DNA of 21,353 nt, taken from contig JAQTSP010000009.1 of NCBI GenBank assembly GCA_028711205.1, positions 1 to 21,353 on the forward strand. Direction: 5' to 3'. A program made the translations under genes and the position numbers. This DNA is from Eubacteriales bacterium. GTDB taxonomy: Bacteria; Bacillota; Clostridia; Christensenellales; SZUA-584. A model generated the notes under the pieces. It ran no database searches and was not told the DNA's origin. It saw nothing but the letters and a program-made list of their open reading frames with translations. How positions within the stretch are numbered: position 1 is the stretch's first letter; every line of letters starts with the position of its first letter. Positions 1 to 5,021 of the stretch are shown piece after piece.

Positions 1-671
1 GGGCTTGCATTTTTAAGATGCATGCCTGCAAGAACGGTGTTGATCTTTTTGCCGGGATAAAGCGACAGCGCATATTTCAGGCAGCTTACGACGCCGGGAT
101 GGCTGCATCCGAGAAAAATGACCAGTCCGCCATGCCGCTCTATAACGAGCATCTGTTCATCACCCATGGCGTCTTTTTCAAGGTGGCCGCCCGTGTCCAC
201 AAAGAAGTTCTGTGAAACGCCCTCGAAGGATACGGTAACGGGTATGTTGCCGTGCAGCGCAACACCGGGCGCGATAGCCAAGTCTTTTTGGTTAATAGCA
301 AGACTGTTCTTAATGAACACATGGTCAGAGAGAGACCACGGTATGCCATTTTCATGGCAGCTGCCGTCACCGTCTTTTTTCGCGTACTTTTTGCGCAGGG
401 CGTCTTTGTGGGCGACTATTTTTGGCATGCGTCCTGTATGCGGGAAATCGACAAGGCCGCCGCAGTGGTCATAATGCCCGTGGCTGAGTACGATGCAGTC
501 GGTGCGCGTCAGATCCACACCCATCTGCAGCGCGTTATGAAGATACACGCCCGATTGCCCGGTATCGAAGAGTATGCAAAAACCCTCATGCTCGATAAAA
601 ACGCTCAGGCCGTGCTCGGCCAGCAGTCCCCTTTTTTCCACACGGTTGTCTGTAAGTATATGAATCTTCAT
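1..671 (-). CDS. MBL-fold metallohydrolase, COG1237-like (3' end cut by window edge)
   Basis: The reading frame is open from 671 to the left edge, so 223 residues are visible and the C-terminus is missing. It shows the metallo-beta-lactamase metal motif SHGHYDH at residues 63-69, an upstream LFDTGQSG strand (34-41), the GCSHPG motif with His191 and a late His218. This pattern matches the COG1237 group of metal-dependent hydrolases, whose named relatives include an archaeal tetrahydromethanopterin-pathway enzyme. The actual substrate cannot be read from the sequence. The start at 671 gives MKIHILTDN, typical for the family; an in-frame ATG at 695 behind AGGAAGA would add eight residues. It lies 46 bp (or 22 bp) downstream of the Fe-S aldo/keto reductase and is probably cotranscribed with it. 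The family call is firm; function is open. Confidence 0.85.
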   Translation of the reverse strand, partial: MKIHILTDNRVEKRGLLAEHGLSVFIEHEGFCILFDTGQSGVYLHNALQMGVDLTRTDCIVLSHGHYDHCGGLVDFPHTGRMPKIVAHKDALRKKYAKKDGDGSCHENGIPWSLSDHVFIKNSLAINQKDLAIAPGVALHGNIPVTVSFEGVSQNFFVDTGGHLEKDAMGDEQMLVIERHGGLVIFLGCSHPGVVSCLKYALSLYPGKKINTVLAGMHLKNAS

Positions 672-717
672 CAGTGCACCATTCTTTCTGATCATTCTTC
701 CTGATACTGTTTAATGA

Positions 718-1875
718 TTACATGCTGCCAAAAGCTTTGTCGACCGACGGCATGATCGTGCTGATCTTTATTTGCTGCGGGCAGAGATCCTCACATATTT
801 TGCAGCCGATGCATGAGCCGGCGCCTGATTCCTTCCCTTCCCATATCAGCATCTGCTTATAAGAATTTTGTGCAACGGCGGGGTCGTCGTAAAGCGAAAG
901 CTCGTTGTAAGCTTCGAGATTGTTTGGTATACTGACGCCTTGCGGACAAGGCATGCAGTATCCGCAGCCTGTGCACGGCACGGAGATCATGGCATCAAAT
1001 TGTTTTTTGACCTCCGCCATGATTTTTTTATCTGCATCATTGAATTTGCCCGTTTGCGCCTGCGAAGCGTAGCGTATGTTTTGCACAGTCTGTTCCATCG
1101 TGCTCATGCCGCTGAGCACGACCGATACTTCGGGCATATCCCATAAAAAGTCCAGCGCCCACTGTACGGGCGTGCGTTCGTGTTCGCTTTGCCTGAAGAT
1201 ATCCGTCACCTTGTCGGGCGGCGCAGCCAGTTTTCCGCCCATAAGCGGTTCCATGATAACAACACCGAGCCCTTTGCTTGCGGCCGCTTTAAGCCCTTTT
1301 AAGCCGGCCTGCTTCCTGATGTCAAGATAGTTGAGCTGTATCTGGCAAAAATCCCATCCGTTATATCCGTTCAATATCTTTTCAAACACGTCAAAAGTGT
1401 CATGGAACGAAAAACCGATATGCCCGATCTTTCCTGCTTTCTTCGCGCGCTCCGCTTTATCGATCAGGTCAAACTTCTTTACCACGTTTTCATAGGTATC
1501 GTCACCCAGTGAGTGCAGCAAATATAAGTCGATATACGCGTCCTCAAGCCGCCGCAGCTGTGTCTCCAGCATCTTGTCAAAATCCGATTCTTTTTTTATT
1601 AAAAAAACCGGAGACTTATCGGCAAGTTTAACTTTTTGGCGATACCCGTCTTTGAGCGCCTTGCCCACTGTAATCTCGCTTTGACCTTTATGATACGGAT
1701 AAGCGGTATCGATATAGTTGACGCCATTATCGATCGCGTATCTGATCATGCGGACGGATTCATCAACGTCGACATCGTCACCCGTGTTTGTGCCGCTAAG
1801 ACACGGCAAGCGCATTGTGCCAAACCCCAAAACGGAAGTATGAAATTCTATTTTACCAAATTTTCTGTATTGCAT
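718..1875 (-). CDS. Aldo/keto reductase with C-terminal double [4Fe-4S] ferredoxin domain
   Basis: 385 residues. The N-terminal part is an aldo/keto reductase TIM barrel: the tetrad is readable as Asp56, Tyr61, Lys87 and His121, in contexts such as YIDTAYPY and LYLLHS. The C-terminal 90 residues carry two cysteine clusters, Cys301/304/307/310 followed by Pro and Cys355/358/361/365, each of the kind that binds a [4Fe-4S] cluster. Such fusions are common in anaerobic Clostridia and are thought to couple ferredoxin-type electrons to reduction of a carbonyl substrate; the substrate is unknown. Start ATG at 1875 has AGGAGGG (1883-1889) seven bases upstream. It follows the iscU-like gene after a 144-bp gap containing a near-palindrome, so it may have its own promoter while still being readable from the sulfur operon. 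As an Fe-S enzyme it is a plausible client of the upstream assembly genes. Confidence 0.93.
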   Translation of the reverse strand: MQYRKFGKIEFHTSVLGFGTMRLPCLSGTNTGDDVDVDESVRMIRYAIDNGVNYIDTAYPYHKGQSEITVGKALKDGYRQKVKLADKSPVFLIKKESDFDKMLETQLRRLEDAYIDLYLLHSLGDDTYENVVKKFDLIDKAERAKKAGKIGHIGFSFHDTFDVFEKILNGYNGWDFCQIQLNYLDIRKQAGLKGLKAAASKGLGVVIMEPLMGGKLAAPPDKVTDIFRQSEHERTPVQWALDFLWDMPEVSVVLSGMSTMEQTVQNIRYASQAQTGKFNDADKKIMAEVKKQFDAMISVPCTGCGYCMPCPQGVSIPNNLEAYNELSLYDDPAVAQNSYKQMLIWEGKESGAGSCIGCKICEDLCPQQIKISTIMPSVDKAFGSM

Positions 1876-1917
1876 CCGTGAGCCCTCCTGTGTTGCATCA
1901 AAGAAATAATATATATA

Positions 1918-1935
1918 TTAGCCAAGCTTAGCTAA
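1918..1935. promoter_or_regulatory. Near-perfect 18-bp palindrome, possible operator before the aldo/keto reductase
   Basis: The sequence TTAGCCAAGCTTAGCTAA is an inverted repeat with nine-base arms and one mismatch. It lies 43-60 bp upstream of the aldo/keto reductase start. On the minus strand a weak TTTAGC / 17-bp spacer / TATATT promoter can be fitted with the palindrome covering its spacer, which would suit a repressor site. The promoter fit is poor and no regulator family is recognised, so this is only a candidate. Confidence 0.35.
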
Positions 1936-2019
1936 AATACCTTCTTATGGCGGCCAATATAAAGCCCCTGGTTTTCTCCAGAAGCCTCATCTTAGAAAAA
2001 TCACCCTGTTCCCTGAACG

Positions 2020-2655
2020 CTATTCCGTGAATCCGATCTGCACCTTTTTGACATCCCACAGCGGCTCGATCTTTTCTCTGACCTCTTCCTTAATAGCCGC
2101 AGAAAACTGATGGTCCTCCGGCATATCGATAACCAGGCGGACAACGCCGTCTTTGACTTCTATTTCCTTGACGAGATTCGTGGCCACCATATCAAGCCCT
2201 TTTAGTGGGTTCATCACTTTTTTAAGTCTTTTGAGCACCACGTCTTCCGTGGTATCAACTCTGTTTGTTACAAGGCCGTGTTTCTCCTCGTAATTTTGAA
2301 TCGCGGCCCTCAAACCTTCTACCGCGAGCACAGAGCAGTGCACCTTGATCGCCGGAAGGCCGCCTAATTCTTCTGAGGCTTCTTTCCAAGTGATTTTCTT
2401 GGCTTCCTCTAACGTTTTACCCTTGGCCATCTCGGTAATGATCGATCCTGTGGCAATGTTGGAAGCGCATCCGTACGACTCGAATTTGATGTCGGTGATC
2501 TTATGGGTTGCCGGATCCACTTTGATATTGACCGAAACCATATCGCCGCATGCGGGGCTTCCTTCGGTGGCCTTTCCGTCGGCGTCCTCTAAACGCCCGA
2601 CATTGCGGGGGTTGCGAAAATGTTCGAGCACTTTATCATTATAAGGGAATGCCAT
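2020..2655 (-). CDS. IscU/NifU-type Fe-S scaffold fused to a MIP18 (DUF59)-like domain
   Basis: 211 residues. Residues 1-125 are an IscU-type scaffold with all ligand positions present: Cys36 and Asp38 in SPACGD, Cys63 in YGCAS, and Cys107 in VHCS. The segment LPAIK (100-104) corresponds to the LPPVK chaperone-recognition loop of E. coli IscU. Residues about 136-211 do not resemble the NifU Cys-x-x-Cys C-terminal domain. They look instead like the MIP18/PaaD-type Fe-S assembly domain (PF01883), with the pattern VLKRLKKVMNPLKG and a strand VVRLVIDMP, and contain no cysteine. The protein would hold nascent clusters supplied by the adjacent NifS-like protein and perhaps hand them to targets. ATG at 2655 has AGGAGG ten bases upstream, overlapping the TAG of the previous gene (14-bp gap). 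The scaffold call is firm; the C-terminal domain call is a pattern judgement. Confidence 0.9.
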   Translation of the reverse strand: MAFPYNDKVLEHFRNPRNVGRLEDADGKATEGSPACGDMVSVNIKVDPATHKITDIKFESYGCASNIATGSIITEMAKGKTLEEAKKITWKEASEELGGLPAIKVHCSVLAVEGLRAAIQNYEEKHGLVTNRVDTTEDVVLKRLKKVMNPLKGLDMVATNLVKEIEVKDGVVRLVIDMPEDHQFSAAIKEEVREKIEPLWDVKKVQIGFTE

Positions 2656-2669
2656 CTGTTGATCGCCTC

Positions 2670-3836
2670 CTAACTTTTGCCCAAAGGGCTAATTATTCTC
2701 AGCTGTTTTACGATGCTTTCCAACGTTTCTACAACGAAAGCTGTTTCCTCCATCGTATTATATCGCCCCAGCGTAAAGCGCAGCGAGCCATGGACCCTTT
2801 CGTGGTCTCCGCCGATCGCGGAAATGACGTGGCTGCCTTCCAAAGACCTGCTGAAACAGGCGGAGCCGGTGCTGACGGAGATACCGTACAGATCGAGGTG
2901 CAGCGTGATGGACTCGCCTTCCACATGGTGAAATGTGATATTTGCGTTTTGCGGCGTTCTGTTTTTTGGATGGCCGTTGAGGGTCACATTCGGTATGCTT
3001 TTCAGCACGGAGGCGATGATCGTGTCGCGCATATCTCTGAGACGATTATTTTCTTCGTCCGTCACGAGTTCCGCCGCTTTGGCAAACCCCACGGCGCCGG
3101 GTATGTTTTCCATGCCGGCCCGGAGGTCAAACTCATGAAAACCGCCGTCCATGATCTTTGCAATCGGCGTGCCTTTGCGCACATAAAGCCCGCCGATCCC
3201 TTTGGGCCCGTGAATGGTGTGAGCGGACACCGTGATCAAATCGGCCGGCATCTTTTGTACATTTATCGGTACCCTTTTAAACGTATGGGTTGCGTCCGTA
3301 TGGAAAAGCGCACCCTGCTGCCTGCATATCGCGCCGATCTCTTCAATGTTTTGTATCGTACCGATTTCCTGATTGGCGTGCTGTACCGATACCAGAATAG
3401 TCTCGGGGCCAAGCAATCCTTTGAGCTGGTCCGTGCTAATCAAACCATCGGCATCCACATCCAGATAATCGACCTTGAACCCTTGCTTTTCCAGCGTTTT
3501 CGCGCTGTGAAGCACAGGAAAATCCTCAATCTTTGATACGATGATATGACGGCCTTTTTTATTCCCCAGGGCCTTCGCGACGCCTTTGAGCGCCAGATTG
3601 CTCGACTCTGTGCTTCCAGAGGTGAATATGAACTCGTCAGGCGACGCGCCCAGTTGTTTCGCCAGGCTGCCCCGTGCTTGCTCCATGGCCGCCTTTGCCT
3701 CGAGCCCCAGAGAATACCCGAACTCTGACGTGGCCACGGAATAGCATTCGAAAAAGTAAGGCGTCATCGCCTCCAGGACAGCCTCGTCCAACCGCGTCGC
3801 GGCCGCATTGTCCATGTAATAGTTTTTGTCTGCCAT
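2670..3836 (-). CDS. NifS/IscS-like protein lacking the PLP-binding lysine
   Basis: 388 residues, the length of group I cysteine desulfurases (fold type I). Recognisable family blocks are DNAAATRL (9-16), FTSGSTES (71-78), HTDAT (179-183), HGPKGIGGLYV (209-219) and the persulfide loop STGSAC with Cys327. The motif that normally reads S-x-H-K, whose Lys forms the Schiff base with PLP, here reads SAHT, so position 207 is Thr. Compared with E. coli IscS, His104 is Asp105, Asn155 is Gln156, Gln183 is His184, and the RSGT phosphate-binding loop is RAGM. Asp181 is kept. It therefore looks like a desulfurase relative with a changed or lost cofactor mechanism, possibly a sulfur relay. A Lys-less IscS from Archaeoglobus fulgidus is a precedent. 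ATG at 3836 has GAGGAG six bases upstream; the previous gene ends 11 bp before it. Confidence 0.9.
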   Translation of the reverse strand: MADKNYYMDNAAATRLDEAVLEAMTPYFFECYSVATSEFGYSLGLEAKAAMEQARGSLAKQLGASPDEFIFTSGSTESSNLALKGVAKALGNKKGRHIIVSKIEDFPVLHSAKTLEKQGFKVDYLDVDADGLISTDQLKGLLGPETILVSVQHANQEIGTIQNIEEIGAICRQQGALFHTDATHTFKRVPINVQKMPADLITVSAHTIHGPKGIGGLYVRKGTPIAKIMDGGFHEFDLRAGMENIPGAVGFAKAAELVTDEENNRLRDMRDTIIASVLKSIPNVTLNGHPKNRTPQNANITFHHVEGESITLHLDLYGISVSTGSACFSRSLEGSHVISAIGGDHERVHGSLRFTLGRYNTMEETAFVVETLESIVKQLRIISPLGKS

Positions 3837-3847
3837 CGCCGACTCCT

Positions 3848-4267
3848 CTAAATAAACAGTGTGATCGACGAATCTCTGGCTTCTCTGATATATGTTCCCA
3901 CCGCGCCGTATTCGTCGATGACGTCTTCGCGTAAATCTTTTGGTTTTATACCCATCAGGTCCATGGTCATCTCACAGGCAATGATCCTGCCGCCCAGCTC
4001 TTTATAATCCGCCAACAGCCTGTCTAAAGAGGCGACATTGTTCTTTTTGATGCGTTTTAAGATCATCAGTTTACCCAGGCCCAGCATGTTCTTTTTGGAT
4101 AAAGGCCCTTTATAGAGCCCGGCTTTTTTAAGCCGCTCGAGTCCCCAGAACGTTAAATACAGCGACGCTTCCATACCCATCGATAGCGCACCGTTGGCGA
4201 TAATCAGGGCACTGTACAGTTTGTCCATGTCCCCGCTGTGAAAAACGATCGTGGCTTTGTCAGTCAT
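3848..4267 (-). CDS. DsrE/DsrF-family (DsrE2-like) sulfur carrier protein
   Basis: 139 residues, starting MTDKATIVFHSGD. The first strand and the following helix, the hydrophobic strand ASLYLTFWG (34-42), and a single cysteine in GGRIIACEMTMDLMGI (Cys98) match the DsrE2/peroxiredoxin-like branch of the DsrE superfamily. In this superfamily a conserved cysteine carries persulfide sulfur, usually in exchange with TusA. No transmembrane segment is evident. The start at 4267 is chosen because AAAGGA lies seven bases upstream and the protein begins directly with the first beta strand; the longer frame to 4351 would overlap the upstream tusA-like gene and add a basic, unrelated leader. It sits 13 bp after the TusA-like gene and 11 bp before the NifS-like gene, supporting a shared transcript. 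Confidence 0.9.
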   Translation of the reverse strand: MTDKATIVFHSGDMDKLYSALIIANGALSMGMEASLYLTFWGLERLKKAGLYKGPLSKKNMLGLGKLMILKRIKKNNVASLDRLLADYKELGGRIIACEMTMDLMGIKPKDLREDVIDEYGAVGTYIREARDSSITLFI

Positions 4268-4280
4268 GATGCAGTCCTTT

Positions 4281-4502
4281 CTATTTTTGGAGCCTGATCG
4301 TCCAGGCTTCTGCTGTTTGCTCGTCGCTGATGATTTTGACTGACAGGGCATCGGCCGCCATCGGTATTTCTTTTCTGGATGCGGGGTTGGTTCCGGTAAT
4401 TTCGATGATATCGCCGGAAACCGCTTTTTTTAATGCCTTGCGCGTTTCCACCAGTGGGACGGGACAGCTTTCTCCTCTGACATCGACTTTGATTTCTGCC
4501 AT
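4281..4502 (-). CDS. TusA-family sulfurtransferase (sulfur carrier)
   Basis: 73 residues, the usual size for TusA. The hallmark Cys-Pro-x-Pro motif is present as CPVPLVETRKAL with Cys13, followed by the alternating strand/helix pattern ending in WTIRLQK. TusA proteins accept persulfide sulfur from a desulfurase or a rhodanese and pass it to DsrE-type proteins, tRNA thiolation, molybdenum cofactor or Fe-S assembly. It is the first gene of the minus-strand sulfur operon. ATG at 4502 has AAAGGGG eight bases upstream, and its TAG overlaps the start of the ribosome binding site of the DsrE-like gene. Which acceptor it serves is not shown; the neighbours suggest DsrE and the IscU-like scaffold. Confidence 0.95.
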   Translation of the reverse strand: MAEIKVDVRGESCPVPLVETRKALKKAVSGDIIEITGTNPASRKEIPMAADALSVKIISDEQTAEAWTIRLQK

Positions 4503-4569
4503 GATGAAAACCCCTTTTTAAGTTATTATGAAGATTCAGTTCGGTTGCAAAACACCGCTTGTCTTAATT

Positions 4570-4599
4570 ATGATACCAGTTAAAAGCTGGTTTATACAA
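4570..4599 (-). promoter_or_regulatory. Candidate promoter of the sulfur operon with inverted repeat in the spacer
   Basis: On the minus strand TTGTAT (4594-4599) and TATCAT (4570-4575) are separated by 18 bases, a moderate sigma-A type match about 70-100 bp upstream of the tusA-like start. The spacer contains ACCAGTTAAAAGCTGGT (4575-4591), an inverted repeat with one mismatch, which could be an operator. This is inferred from sequence only. Confidence 0.4.
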
Positions 4600-4811
4600 A
4601 GGTAAGTCATAGGAGCCGGTAATTGTTATTCTCAAATACTCTGAGCCGAACATTTCAACTTTATTTTATTATATCACAGCATGCCGCAGAGCCGCAAGAA
4701 AACAGAAAAGTATGCGCGTTGGCATAATCATAAACTGAAATCAGTATAAAAGGATTAATTATCCGTATGGATATTAACAATGCATAGGCTGATAAATCTT
4801 ATGGTGGAAAA

Positions 4812-4836
4812 ATACATATATGTATGGTACTATAAT
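4812..4836 (+). promoter_or_regulatory. Perfect 14-bp palindrome beside a consensus -10 box
   Basis: ATACATATATGTAT (4812-4825) reads the same on both strands and ends five bases before TATAAT (4831-4836). The palindrome lies where a -35/-10 spacer would be; no good -35 box is visible, so the promoter could need an activator or be covered by a repressor. It faces the diguanylate cyclase gene, 186 bp downstream. Confidence 0.4.
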
Positions 4837-4932
4837 GAATATCATTTTTATTTGGCATAATTTTTAAAACAGTCAATATGTACAGTATAAACCGCTTAAT
4901 GGCTCCGGTATGTGAGAAAAAATAATCTGCAC

Positions 4933-4938
4933 TATAAT
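4933..4938 (+). promoter_or_regulatory. Second consensus -10 box upstream of the diguanylate cyclase
   Basis: TATAAT at 4933-4938 is an exact -10 match, but the best hexamer 17 bases upstream (ATGTGA) matches only half of the -35 consensus. It would place transcription start about 75 bases before the ATG at 5022. AT-rich DNA gives such boxes by chance, so confidence is limited. Confidence 0.3.
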
Positions 4939-5021
4939 TAACACGTTGCATGAAATTAACAAAACAGGCGGACTGCGCTACCGGCGGGCTAACAAATATA
5001 ATAATCTTTTTGAGGTGTTAA

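Larger units (their letters stand above)
4503..5021. other. 519-bp divergent intergenic region
   Basis: This AT-rich stretch separates the leftward sulfur operon from the rightward diguanylate cyclase gene. It holds a candidate minus-strand promoter with an inverted repeat (4570-4599), a perfect 14-bp palindrome (4812-4825) next to a TATAAT (4831-4836), a second TATAAT (4933-4938), and a weak inverted repeat at 4752-4764. I see no open frame with a credible ribosome binding site, no tRNA, and no riboswitch that I recognise. The distance from the distal TATAAT to the start codon would leave a leader of about 180 bases. Confidence 0.7.

Noticed and set aside
2550..3536. Plus-strand open frame of 328 residues
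   Set aside because: Antisense to the well-supported NifS-like and IscU-like genes; the product resembles nothing and is typical of shadow frames in GC-richer DNA.
4268..4351. Upstream extension of the DsrE-like gene
   Set aside because: It overlaps the tusA-like gene in another frame, gives a basic leader foreign to the family, and the internal ATG has a good ribosome binding site.
4976..5000. tRNA-like fragment on the minus strand (GGTAGCGCAGTC)
   Set aside because: It resembles a D-arm only; no acceptor stem, anticodon arm or TTC loop can be placed around it.
4840..5021. Possible c-di-GMP riboswitch in the diguanylate cyclase leader
   Set aside because: The fragments CTCCGGTA and GCTACCGGCGGG recall parts of GEMM-I, but the conserved GCAAA core and the order of the stems are absent.
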